Translations under genes and position numbers: made by a program
Assembly: GCA_009760855.2 (NCBI GenBank)
Contig: WPIO01000113.1
Coordinates: 1 to 64,000, forward strand
From: Cristatella mucedo
Taxonomy: Eukaryota; Bryozoa; Phylactolaemata; Cristatellidae
Length of the DNA: 64,000 nucleotides
Direction: 5' to 3'
Shown: positions 11,815-22,738 of the stretch, piece after piece
How the letters are laid out: the number at the start of each line of letters is the position of its first letter
Position numbering within the stretch: position 1 is the stretch's first letter
Notes under the pieces: generated by a model
What the model was told of the DNA's origin: nothing
Databases searched by the model: none
The model's input: the letters and a program-made list of their open reading frames with translations, nothing else

Positions 11815-11972
11815 CCGGGGGGGGGGGAGGGGAGTGGGCCAGGAGGGAACGCCAACCTGGGAGAGAGCGAGTCGAGTGGGAGAAGGGGCCGAAGGGAGCC
11901 GTGAGCCCTTCGGCTCCATGTGTCGTCATAAACTGTTGATGGTGGTCATCAGCTGGCTCTCTGCTGTGCGAA
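11815..11972. repeat. Dispersed repeat R1, copy a
   Basis: It matches 13124-13278: a GGAGGG-rich start, AACGCCAACC, GAGTCGAGT, the CTTCGGCTCC core and the CTCTCTGCTGTGCGAAT end are in the same order. It lies inside the extra segment of duplication copy 1. The type of element is unknown. Confidence 0.7.
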
Positions 11973-12324
11973 TTAAAGTACAGAAAGTAAAAGCTGTGGC
12001 TCATTGGGATGCACATTTCCTCAGAAGCCGTTGGCGGCCATTAACGTGTGACCGAGACGAACGCTCAAGGCATTAGACTGAAGAAACCGTCCTGCGGCTA
12101 GCACCGCTTGTGACTCGATCTCAACTCTATGTCGCTGTACACTTCGCATGAGGCAGAACGTGTTCGTGCTACACGATCACTTGTTTCTTTCACTCCAATG
12201 ATAGACCTGATCGGAAAAGACCCCTTACAAAAAAGTAAAAGGAAGAAAGGTAAAAATGCGATGATTTTGCGTTCTGAAATTGTTCATCGTATCTCGAACC
12301 AAGTGAAACGCTGCCTTTCGTGCA

Positions 12325-12395
12325 AATGTTCAGTACCAAGAGAGAGAGATTCGCTTTTCTTTGGGCTACAAAAGCGTTACCATTGACTTTGTTAC
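12325..12395 (+). mobile_element. Degenerate hairpin-tail remnant
   Basis: The GCAAATGTTCAGTACC..GAGAGAGAT..CTTTGGGCTACAAAAG pattern looks like an old LINE family 2 or SINE family 2 tail. The equivalent place in the second duplication copy (about 15895-15960) has a similar remnant, so the insertion probably predates the duplication. Confidence 0.4.
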
Positions 12396-13123
12396 TTGTA
12401 TTTCTATCAATGACGCAATTTTGGATAGCGGCCGCCAAATGCGGTTAATTGAATAAAATGGAACTCCGACCGTTTAGAAACCAGGAACCGGAAAATTATT
12501 TTCTAATTAAAACACATTTTAGCAGTGCCTTTGAACTAAGCGACCAAGCTGAGGCGGCCGCTTGGCTATCGCCGAATACGAGCTCGTATGCAACGGCTAC
12601 TTTAGCAAACTCGTAAGGATAAGCATTCTGTGAGGGGCGGCGGCTACAGCGATGGTGCGAAGCGTCGCTCCGATCCCTCATGCGGAGTTGTGCGCCAGTT
12701 CCGTGCCTGCATGTTATGAGCGCACCGTTCCGATCCTGCTAGTTACGTTCCCGCAAGGAATCGGTGCCACGCGGTTGAGCTCCGGAAGCAAAGGACGCAA
12801 AAGGGCATCTCACAGGGTAGGGCAGCTCAGACACTGATTTGGGCAAAAAAAGTCGACTGAGGCAGATAAATTGGGACATGAAGTTCACCTAGGCTGATAC
12901 TAACGGTCAAAAAGCATTCACCAGTAATCTTAGCTTGCACGGAGATTTTAATCCACAGCCACACTGTGAGCACCTGGCGCGAGCCGGCACCCGCCCGTAT
13001 GCGCATTTTGTATGCGGTTTTGTATGCTATTGCGTATGCTGCGCTTTTTATTCGTTGCCTCCGACCTGCGCCCGTCGCAGGTCACACGGTTTTGTGCAGG
13101 CGGGATAATTGGCATCACTCCTG

Positions 13124-13278
13124 TGGTTGGGAGAGAGTGGGGAGGAGGGAGCGCCAACCGAGGAGAAGAGAGTCGAGTAAGAGAAAGGGGGCGAAAGGAG
13201 CCGTGCGTCCTTCGGCTCCGTGCGTCGTGAGATAAACGGTTGGCGTAGTTCATCTGCCGGCTCTCTGCTGTGCGAATC
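13124..13278. repeat. Dispersed repeat R1, copy b
   Basis: Second copy of R1 (see 11815-11972). It ends in CTCTCTGCTGTGCGAAT. No terminal inverted repeat or target duplication could be fixed by eye. Confidence 0.7.
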
Positions 13279-13868
13279 GAACCACAACTCCGGCTTGGTG
13301 TCCGTCGACCACAGAGCTCACTCGACGTTACCAGTAGCAGCTGCTGTAGCCCAAGCGCTGCCCATCGCCTCGGCAATGCTGCGGTCGAGGACTCTCTGTA
13401 CGAGGCGTCCGGGCTTCAATCTGGCCGGACGTAGTGTGCTCGCTGTATCGTGGCTGCGAAGCTCCGAATCTCGGTAACTGCAGGTCTAGCAGAGCTTTAG
13501 TGCATGCAAATACGGATGTACGAGGGGTGGGACGGAAACTTGCTCAAAATGGAGTGCCGACTGGAGATGGTAGCACAGCTGAACTGAGGAGTGCATACAC
13601 AAAGTAAAATGGGCGTTTGAAAAACCGGTAGGCTGCTTTGGACGTTGAGGCTCTTACCATAGTTCCCTTTAAAAGCAGGCCTAGGAATACTAAGCTTGAT
13701 TTTGAGCATTCCTGGGTGACATAAAGTAGGGGTAATGCAATCTAGTCTTGTTAATGCATGCAGGTGTGCAGATTATTGCTAAAGCATGGCTGCAATCGGG
13801 GTACGGATATTTTCCCCTGGACGTTAACCCGGACCTTTCCCCCTGGGGTTAAAGATTCCCCCTCATAT

Positions 13869-14062
13869 TGTTTAGAGTTTAGGTTGTAGGGTTTATGTTG
13901 TAGGGTTTAGTGTTTAGGGATTTAAGGTTTAGGGTTTTTAGGTTTAGGGTTTTTAGGGTTTAGGGTTTTTAGGGTTTAGGGTTTAGTGCTTAATGTTGAG
14001 GGTTTAGCGTTTAGTGTTTAGGGTTTTTAGGGTTTAGGGTTTAGGGTTTAGGACAGGGTTTA
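13869..14062 (+). repeat. Degenerate TTTAGGG heptamer array
   Basis: Tandem TTTAGGG units alternate with longer TTTTTAGGG forms and single-base variants over about 190 bases. The unit resembles the plant-type telomere heptamer rather than the TTAGGG hexamer of most animals. It is internal and heavily mutated. Confidence 0.9.
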
Positions 14063-15400
14063 GGGAACCCGGGCTCTAGAGCTTCAAGTTCTTGGCTGTC
14101 AGCCGTCATTACTGTAGATGGATACGGCGAGAGGTCGAGGGAAATGAAGGCAAGCCTGCATTGAAGATTTTGTCGGGAAAGTGTACCTTGTGCCTGGGTA
14201 AGAACGAATTCGCCTAAGCGAACCGACGTGAAATACGAAGAAGCGATTGAGTGGCCGGCCGTCAGCGCTCAGGCATGCGACTGGCACAGGAGAGGCTTGC
14301 ACCGAGCAATAGCCGAGGTGAGAATGGAGAAGTATGTAGACGAAATTTCTGATCCGCAGCGTCGCATTTTCTTTCGGCAGGAGGACCCGGTACGAAATTA
14401 CCTCGAGGCTGAGCGAGCTAAGTGGTGCAGTTTCCAGCTCTATCGTCTACGCTGAGGGGTTGTGTCGTTTCTACGACGACCCGATTATTATTAGAAGCTC
14501 TTTAGGGCGACAGCAGTGTGAATTAGACATTTCTGAAGGATTTCAAAATCGTTTGATGGATATCGATCTTCTTTCGATCTTGTCATATCGATCTTGTTTC
14601 GGGCCGCCCCCTCGCTGGCGTCCTCACCACGGCATCCTCGCTGGCGTCGAACTGCGCCGTCACATCAACGAGTACCATACTGATACCGTTTTATGTAAAC
14701 TCAATTTGCACAGTGCCCTAAGAGAACTTGATCTCGATCCAGGCGCTTCATTTATGCCAAGGGGGTAAGAGCGTATGACTTCAGTAATTAAATGCATCCG
14801 CCTTAGCCTCGGTCGTTAAAAGCATGCACCTTAACTGCTGGACTACGCCAGGGTGGTGCATCGATTTCTAGATTGAACGCTGTGATTAATTTCTGCCCTC
14901 TTACTGCAAAATATCCAAGAGATACTTTCTGAGAAAGTAAACATTCAAGCGTGAACTTACTTCAATTCCAAGCCAATAACTTCTACACAGCACTGCAAAG
15001 TATTTGCAATGCTTTCGATGGCAAGGATTTTAAAGCCTACTTTTGAGGCAAACGCGATGAAGAAACAATTTTCCCAATTCCGTTTCCTACTGTGCATAAT
15101 AATATGGCGTGACCTTTGTGCTGATGTTAATAGGGTCACTCTGGTTTTTCAGGACAAAAAAAAGTGCAAATTGACATCGTCGCTGAGGACTTCATGAATA
15201 TCGTGCTGCAATGCTTGCTTCGAAGCAAAAATTGTCGCAAATAAAATCTTTCCCCTCACCATCATTCCACGCAGAAATACACTTACACAAACAATAAGGC
15301 ATTCCAGCCGAGATGTCAGTAGGAAGGTACAAATATGAAGATCAAGACGATAAACTTGTCGATACTTTGCACGCATTCAAAGTGAAGCTCTTCAACCACG
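14063..15400. other. Spacer between the two large duplication copies
   Basis: Short open frames (14228-14455 and 14460-14768) show no known domain. TATCGATCTT recurs three times at about 14560-14600. A tRNA-like stretch at 14800-14860 on the minus strand (AGTCCAGCAGTTAAGG) may be a decayed SINE head. Confidence 0.4.
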
Positions 15401-15539
15401 CAACGTGTCGTTTTACTCGTCACCCTCGACGGAACGGTTTTCTCAAGCTACAGGAGATATGGTGGCCGAGCTGATTTCAAGCGACGGCTTTTCCACTTTT
15501 GCACCAACGGTTCATTGCTGCAATGGTTACGGACGACAT

Positions 15540-17340
15540 TTAGTGCACAATTCACTGGAACAGCTAAATGCGCGTCGATTAAGAACAAAAAGTGGCTAGA
15601 TTAGTCTATCATTTCAATGTGAACGTGTGTGCTTGGCCAACAAGGGCTGTGCGATGTCAGCAAACTGTGATTCGTCCGGTGAGACCGCTCGCGTTTCAAC
15701 CTCAACTCGCTGTTGCTGCACAAGTCGCGTGAGACAGACGTTTCATTTGCAGTTTGTTTTCATGCTGAAAGCTGACCAGATAGGAGACGACAATTTGAGC
15801 GGAAGCGAGGCGAGGAAAAGTAAAGATAAGTTGACTTTGCCGTGCCGAAACTGGGCATTGTGTCTCTTAACAATTTACTCTCTTCCTTTAGTGTACATGT
15901 TAAATGCCAAGAAAAAGATACACTACTCTCAGGACACTACATAAAGATTGTTATGTAGTTAAGTTTATTATTTTTATTGCTTTCAATGCTTGAATTTTTT
16001 AGATAAGCCGTCAAACGGAATAACGGTACATTGAGTGAAAAAATGGCGCTCCAACAGCATTCGAAACCAGCCAAGATCGCAAAATTAGTTTCTAATTAAA
16101 ATGTGTTTTCGCAGTACCTTCGAACTAAGCAAGCAGGCTCAGACGGCCGCATTGCCATCACCGCAAAGGAGTGGGTATGCAATGGCTACTTGAGCCCACC
16201 CATAAGGACAAGCATTGCCCGAGACGAGGCGGCTATCGCGCGGTTGAACCCGGCGCCTCGATTTCAGCTATTGAGCTGTGCGCCAGTTACGCCCTCTTTC
16301 AGTTTTGCGGCGTTACGTTCTTAATGAATTAATGCCACGCTATTGAGCACCGGAAACATGGACACAGAGCCGAGGGCAGTGCAGACGCTGATTTCGGCAG
16401 TTCTCGCTGACAGGTGCAGAGGAATTGGGACGCGAGCATAACCTCGGCTGACGCAGGCGGTCTAAAACCCGCCAATAATCTCTGATCAAGCCTAAATGTG
16501 AACGTGTAGACACGATGCGAGTGCCCAGAGCAAGCCAGCGCCAGCCTCCACGTACCAGCCATGCGTCTGGCAACAGCCGAGTGCTGCGGTTTTTCAACGG
16601 CGCCGGTCAAAGGTCAGGCGGTTGCAGCCGAGCTGGACAATTAGGATCTCCCTAGCTTGGCATCCGGGGGTGGTTACGTCCAGAGGCTGAGCCAGGAGTT
16701 AAACACTGGGGGTGGGGTGCGGGTGGGTCGGAGCCCCTGTCACAACCTGCCGCACAGTCTGGCCAAGCGCAAATGGGCTAGCTGTCGCTCTTACTCCTTA
16801 CATCCTGTCGCCGCCGCTGGCCGCCGACAGGATGTCAGACTTAGCTCTCACTTAGCAGGCCAGAGGTGGCTACTGCTACCCCCCCCCCCCGCTTAGCCTC
16901 CGGTTACAACAGTAGCCCTTCGCCTTGGGTATTGCTGCCAGCGGCGGTCGGGGCCGCGAACGCGATCGCGGCCTTGGGGCTGTGAAGCCGTGGACATCGC
17001 TGCTTGAATAACCAGCGAGGGTGTAGTGCTTGCAACTAAGGATGGACGTAGGGCGGGTCGGAAGCTTGTTCACATTGGCACCACGATCGGAAATGGTAGC
17101 ACCGATGAACACAGGAGTGCATAAACATAGTAGAATTCCTGTTTGAAAAATAGGTAGAGCGCTTTGGAGCGCCGTCGCTCATGTGAAAAAAGTGCCTTTT
17201 ATGAGCGCGTCTACGAACACATGAAAATTCAATTTTTAGAGCATTCTGGGGAGACTGAGTAACGGAAATGCGACCAATTATTGTTAATACACGCAGGTAT
17301 GCACTGTATGGCTGAGCTTGGCAGCAATCAGTTTAGCACA
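15540..17340. repeat. Diverged large tandem duplication, copy 2
   Basis: Partner of 11456-13800, in the same orientation. It lacks the R1-containing insertion of copy 1, and the part around 16450-17030 does not align well with copy 1. No open frame is shared between the copies, so the duplicated unit looks non-coding. Confidence 0.7.
16877..16890. repeat. Poly-C tract
   Basis: A run of about a dozen C. Similar poly-G or poly-C runs occur near 11819, 26669, 28842 and 53057. Confidence 0.9.
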
Positions 17341-17425
17341 TACCTCGAAAACAAGTCCGCAAGCTTGTGTGAAAGCATCTTGCTTCCCTCAACTCTACCT
17401 GATATCTTTTGTTGGGTGCTTCTTA

Positions 17426-17608
17426 GGGTAGCAGGATGGCACACTAGGAAAGGCGGTTGCTCTCACGACCTCGGTCCGAGGTCGTGGGTTTGATTCCTGC
17501 AGTGGGCAATTCTTTATTGCCACTGCAAGCGGTGGTGATAGCCGTAAAGGCTCTTCTGTCGCTATACAAAAGAGGCTGTTTAATCAACTAGGATTTATTT
17601 ATTTATAA
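17426..17608 (+). mobile_element. SINE family 1 (tRNA-derived), full length
   Basis: The tRNA-like head (GATGGCACACTAGG...; B box GGTTTGATTCC) is followed by the body CCACTGCAAGCGGTGGTGAT and the tail CTATACAAAAGAGGCTG with ATTTATTT repeats. The head holds an inverted repeat CACGACCTCGG / CCGAGGTCGTG where the anticodon arm would be. It is a pol III-type retroposon with no coding capacity. Confidence 0.85.
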
Positions 17609-17856
17609 GGTAGCAAGATGTAAAATACACTTATTACAGCTGAAATCACGCCAATAACCCGTTGTGACGAAACGGTGCTTGTTTAAGGAAGGTTTTCTTA
17701 TTTCTTTGTAGAATCGATTCAATTCGGACTCAGCGACTCTCTTATTCGTCCGATCGACTGCGAAAGCGAGGCTGTGCGGCACGTGACGCTGATGGATGAA
17801 TACAATTCCTGTGCAGCGAAGCTCCAGCTTCTCTCATGCTCCCGAGTCTCTCTTTG

Positions 17857-17882
17857 ATGATTTATAGACGGAGAGCATATGC

Positions 17883-17920
<38 letters not shown>

Positions 17921-17942
17921 TCCCCGTCCATAAATCATCATG
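17857..17942. repeat. Hairpin: inverted repeat around a TA tract
   Basis: GATGATTTATAGACGGAGAG and CTCCCCGTCCATAAATCATC are inverted copies with only a few mismatches. They flank a TA microsatellite at about 17884-17918. The whole can fold into a long cruciform. Confidence 0.85.
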
Positions 17943-18540
17943 CATACAATTCCCACGTGGTGACGCTCCAGTTTTGCTAAAGAACAAGACGGCGTCGACG
18001 ATAGGGAAGGCATTCGCAGGGGGCCGGTTTGCTCAGAGAGCGTTTCTTCAGCAATCGTTTGCAGAGAAGCGATTGCGTAATTGAAGACACGCTCTCTATT
18101 TGGCAAACGAGCGTCAGGCAAGCTTCTCAAACGAAATCTCAAAGGAAGAAACGCTCCAATGCCCTCCCTGAAAGGCAGTTACAAATATTCGTTTTTGGAA
18201 AACGTCTGAGAAGTCAAAATGAAGATCCAGGAAGGCGAGGTTTAGCAATTGCATTAAGACAGCGCCTGAACATCCCTAGTGGCTACTAGGTCGGCTTGCA
18301 GTGAGTATTATAGAATTTCTTAATGCAGGACTCGACCCTGCGAAATCGTTTGTGAAGTGGGAGCATCGTACACCCAGCATACGACTCGGAGTACTGATAA
18401 TACTAAATTGTTTGAATAACGCTCTAGGGGGACTAAATCTCTGCACAGGCTCTTTGCAATCGTTTGTGACATTGATAAAAAACTAAGAGGTGCTCAGAGG
18501 GGCACTCACTCGGCTATACGCACCGATCCCTGATCATTAG
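17943..18540. other. Unassigned sequence
   Basis: ATACAATTCC...ACGCTCCAG recurs directly on both sides of the hairpin (about 17798 and 17945). The rest shows no gene or known repeat. Confidence 0.4.
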
Positions 18541-18547
18541 TGTTGCG

Positions 18548-18610
18548 TTCTTAATAATAATAATTATTATTATTATTATTATGCTCTTGATAAAGCGCCC
18601 TCAGAGAACT

Positions 18611-18651
<41 letters not shown>

Positions 18652-18885
18652 GGCGCTTTACATTTGCTGCAAACAGAAATGCAATTGAATGGTGAGTAAA
18701 ATCGTGCTTGAGAAACAAACAAAATGAATAACATGGTTAGGGGCGACATGCACAGTGTCAGCACGCATAAGCACAGGAAGGACGAATCACGGGGACCCAC
18801 TAAATGCTGTTCTAAATAGGTGTGTTTAAGAAATACGCATTTAAAAACAGTCGGTTTTAACGAGGAACAGAGCACCAAGCAGTAG
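18548..18885 (-). mobile_element. LINE family 2 3' end with expanded CT tract
   Basis: Reading inward from 18548: ATT/AAT repeats, the hairpin tail, the GCAAATG-type 3' UTR, AACATGGTTAGGGGCGACATG and the GGACCCACTAAATGC block, as in copies at 46302 and 49578. The usual CTCTCTCT in the hairpin arm is expanded to about 36 bases of CT at 18615-18650. Confidence 0.85.
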
Positions 18886-19800
18886 CTCCGGAGAGCGTGT
18901 GTCTTGAGTCGCACGATGGCCGGCCTGATATATCGTGGTTCAGGTTTTCTAAGGTACAAGGTTCGCCACGGCTGGCCCTCTTCTGATTGGTAGCGGTGGT
19001 AAGCCAAATGGGCTGTCTGAATTGTCACTGCACGACGAGGGTTCGACGAATTACCACAATCCACTTCAATTAGGCTAGCACCGACCAGACATTAGCGTTT
19101 CCGAGCTCAAATTGTGTGCTGATATTGTAGTACACCTTCGATTCTTAAAATCTATAACGGAAATTTATATCCATTAAAATTAGACTGAACGCTGCTGGGT
19201 AAAGCTCCCATTTAGACTTCTCGTCTGTGTATACTCTATTTTTGGTGCACCCAGAAAATTCCATTGTAATGCTAGCTCTCGCTCACTGCATTGCAATCAA
19301 CGGCAATGGCCCGTGTCAATACAGCAATCTTCTGCAATATTTTGCAAATCGATTGCCCCTAGGCTGTGCTAAGCTAAATTACACACCAGCTATTACATCG
19401 CACTTTTTTAAAGCGATGTGTCATACCTAATGTAATATGCCTAATGTAAAGTGCGTCTTTGTCCGACTTAAAAGGTCACTAATGGCTTGACAATGACCTG
19501 CAAACTGAAAGTTCACCACCTTAGAAACTTGTGACCTGCAAACTAAAAGTTCGCACTCCAGGAAATTTTCTCCACGGCCCTCAGGTAGAGGACGATAAAT
19601 AAATATCTGTCACTTTCACCTCAACATCACTAGAGCTGTGCGAGCCTGAAGCTGTACTAATTAATCTAGCTTCTCGCTTTACTGCTGATGTTTTAGCACT
19701 CACTGGTACTCTAATGCCCACCACACGTGGCTGTGAAGGGCCAGTGACACATTTTCTTCCAGCTAACAGCAAGGTCTCCCTCACCTGGTGTGATTGCTTG
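18886..19800. other. Mostly unassigned, with one inverted satellite-like monomer
   Basis: About 19280-19360 is the reverse complement of the satellite described next (GCAATCAACGGCAATGGCCCG). The rest has no recognised content. Confidence 0.4.
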
Positions 19801-20164
19801 AATCATACCCCTGGTCTCTCGACTTGATTTCCGTATACTCCCAAGCTGTTGCCGCCCATTGCCCTAGCAGGTACATTCAAGATTGGTTGAAAGGATGTGG
19901 TTGCACTTTCAATACAGCATATTGTAACACGCAAAAAAAATTAGATCTTCTCCTGCCATCTTTGTTTGTAATTGTAACAGACTATCATATTTTGCTATAT
20001 TGTCTCGGGCAACTGCCATCGATTGCAGTCCATTGCCCAAGTTTGCACGCTCAAAGTGCCGGTATGTGTGTCCACAGTGGGCGTTATGTGGTAGGATAAT
20101 TATAAATACAAACAGCCGATTTCGGGAAAATTTGAAACAGATTGCAGTAGAGGTCGGGCTAATC

Positions 20165-20335
20165 TTGCGTGCTTACCCTGTGCATGTCACCCTAACCATG
20201 TTATTCATGTTGTTTATCAAGCATGATATTACTTACCATTCAACCGCGTTTCCCTTTGCAGCAAATGTAAAGCGCCTAGAGAGAGGTTGAGTTCTCTGAG
20301 GGTGCTTTATTAAGTGCAATATTACTATTATTTTT
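20165..20335 (+). mobile_element. LINE family 2 3' tail inserted in the satellite
   Basis: CTGTGCATGTCACCCTAACC, the TTATTCATGTTGTTTATCAAGC block, GCAAATGTAAAGCGCC and the hairpin tail are all present. It lies between two satellite anchors that would otherwise be one period apart. Confidence 0.85.
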
Positions 20336-21267
20336 GCTGTCGATTGCCGCGCATAGCTCTTGATTATGCCTTTGTCGATTGTTAAAACGTATGTGGCTGC
20401 ACTTTTAATGCAGTTTATTGCAATACGCAAGAAATGTTTGATCTTCTCTCAGTAACTGTCGGTAGATTTGTGACTGACCGCTATGGATTTGAGTTTTTCC
20501 CCGGGGCTTTGCCATCGATGGCCGTCGATTGAACGCACACATTGGGTAATAATTGTGAGTGTACACAGGTACATGTTACGTGGAATGGGAGTTGCAGTTT
20601 ATTGCAGCCAGATTTTTTAATTTTCCACGGATTTCGCAATCGGTGGCCCCAACCATTGCTGTGGATTGCCGTGCATTGCTGACAGTTAAGAAATGTACCA
20701 TCTTGAAAAGGCCACGGTTTTACTAGCGACTCAGAGAGGAACGTTATATGTAATGATAATTGAGGCTCCGGACTCAATTTTCCGGGAGTTGGGGTACTGG
20801 GCCGCGACATCGCTGTCGATTTTCATTCGCTCCCGATTGTGCGTGCACAATTGGTTGAAAGGATTTGATTGCACTTTAAACACAGTGGGCTGTGACAGGT
20901 AAGATATATTTGATCTTGGCACAGTCACTTTCCGATGATTTGCGATGGATTTTAATTGATTGCCTTATTTTCCCGGTCTATTGCCGTCAATTGCCTTGAA
21001 TTTCTAAAGAGTTAACGGTCAGCGATGGTTGAAAATGTTCAAAGTATGTGTGCACGTAGAAAGATGTTACGTGGAATGAGAATCGGAGCTTGGTGCAGCC
21101 GATTTCCGTCGATTTGCATGGATTTTGGTATAGGTCCTTGCCGTTGCTATCGATTACCATGTATCTTTTGACAATTAGCGTGCAACATAGCTTGGAAGTC
21201 CTACGATTTGACTTTTAGAGCAAAGAAACGTGAAATGCGATGACAATTGGCAGTTCGAGCAGTAATT

Positions 21268-21440
21268 TCACACTAGGTATGGGGGTTGCTTTCACGACCT
21301 CGGTCCCGAGGTCGTGGGTTCGATTCCTGCGGTGAGCGATTCATTATTGCCACTGCAAGCGGTGGTGATAGCCATAAAGGCTCTTCTATCGCTATACAAA
21401 AAGAGGCTGTTTAATCAGCTAGGATTTATTTATTTATTTT
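21268..21440 (+). mobile_element. SINE family 1 inserted in the satellite
   Basis: A copy of the same SINE as 17426-17608 with the 5' few bases missing. It keeps CACGACCTCGGTCCCGAGG, B box GGTTCGATTCC, the body and the ATTTATTT tail. It interrupts a satellite monomer. Confidence 0.85.
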
Positions 21441-22552
21441 CGTGCAGCCAACTTGTGGTCGACTTGCCACGGATTGTAGTGGATTGATGCTTCGAGCCGA
21501 GCCATTGCCGTAGATTTCCATGCACTGCCCGAGATTGTACGACCGCAATTGCCTAAAATGATGTGGCTGACTTTAAACAGCCTGCTTTTTAAAATACATT
21601 CAAACTGGAGTTTTTTGAAACCAATTTCAGGGTAAATTGCATCAGATTGCTGTAGATTGCAGTATTTGCCCGGGCCATTGCTGTCAATTGCTGTGCATTG
21701 CTGCCGAATGATCGAGGCGATTGTAGTTAAATTGTGGGACTACGCAATAACCGGAAATTAGAGTAACGTGCAATCACTATCAGTGCTTAAAGAGTATGTA
21801 TTCTGGTCGTTTTTCGGCTGGTTGCGGTGGATTGACGTACTGGCCTGGGCAGTTGCACTCGATTGCAGTACATTGCTGCAGAATGGCTGAGGCAATTACA
21901 GTGAAATAATGCGTGAACACAATAACTGACGAGTATAGCAGGTTGCAATCATAGTTAGAGCTTCTAACGTACGAGTTCGGGTTACAGTTTGGCTGATTGC
22001 AGCGGATTGATGTGGATTGCTGTAAGGGATAGAGCTATTGTAGTCGATAGCAATTCATAGCATGAGAACGTGTGAGCACAACGGAGCGATAATTTGTGGG
22101 TGCACTTTAAACTGAGTCTATTCCTACATGCAATGTCACTTAGAGCTTCGCGGTGGCGATTTGATGATGATTTGCAGTGGAATAGGGTGGACTACTGTAG
22201 TTTCCCAGGCCATTTCAGGCGATCGCCGCCCATTGCCACAGTGCGAGGATGCACAATTTGTTTTTTATCTTACACTGTTCTGTGCATAACACGGTGCTAT
22301 TAAATATGCAATAAAAACTGGAGCTCGGGTCTATTCATTTCAATTTTCCGTGCAGTGGATTCGGCGGATAGAAGTGGATTGCTGCGTTGGCCAGGGCTAC
22401 ATCAGTCGAGTGCAGAGCATTGCACGAGAACGGCCGTGCCAATGCAAGTGAAATTTTGTAAGTGCAATTGTCGCAGAGTGTGCTGTCATATGCAATAAAA
22501 ATGAGCTTTTCTAATAAACTTTCTGTCTTTGCTCGGTGGAATGTAGTGGATT

Positions 22553-22738
22553 GAGCCGTGATGGCACACTAGGTAAGGCGGTTGCTTTCAAGGCCTCGGT
22601 CCCGAGGTTGTGGGTTCGATTCCTGCGGCGAGGTGATCCTTTATCGCCACTGCAAGCGGTGGTGATAGTCGTAAAGGCTCTTCTGTCGCTATACAAAAGA
22701 GGCAGTTTAATCAGCTAGGATTTATTATTATTTATTAC
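22553..22738 (+). mobile_element. SINE family 1 inserted in the satellite
   Basis: A full-length copy beginning GCCGTGATGGCACACTAGG. The B box GGTTCGATTCC, the hairpin arms, the body and an ATT/ATTT tail are present. It is the best example of the family head. Confidence 0.88.

Larger units (their letters stand above)
11456..13800. repeat. Diverged large tandem duplication, copy 1
   Basis: A series of colinear matches links this segment to 15540-17340. Examples are GAGAACAAAAACCGGCTAGATT (11494) against AAGAACAAAAAGTGGCTAGATT (15580), TTTCTAATTAAAACACATTTT (12500) against TTTCTAATTAAAATGTGTTTT (16090), and GTTGTGCGCCAGTT (12688) against GCTGTGCGCCAGTT (16276). The block near 13505-13790 matches 17045-17330. 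The offset falls from about 4090 to 3540 because copy 1 holds an extra insertion at about 11600-12065. Confidence 0.7.

Noticed and set aside
13869-14062. True chromosome end
   Set aside because: The array is internal, degenerate and followed by 50 kb of ordinary sequence.
22553-22640. tRNA gene-like sequence with A and B boxes
   Set aside because: It is the head of SINE family 1, present in several copies with the same non-tRNA body and tail, so it is not a functional tRNA gene. The same applies to SINE family 2 heads.
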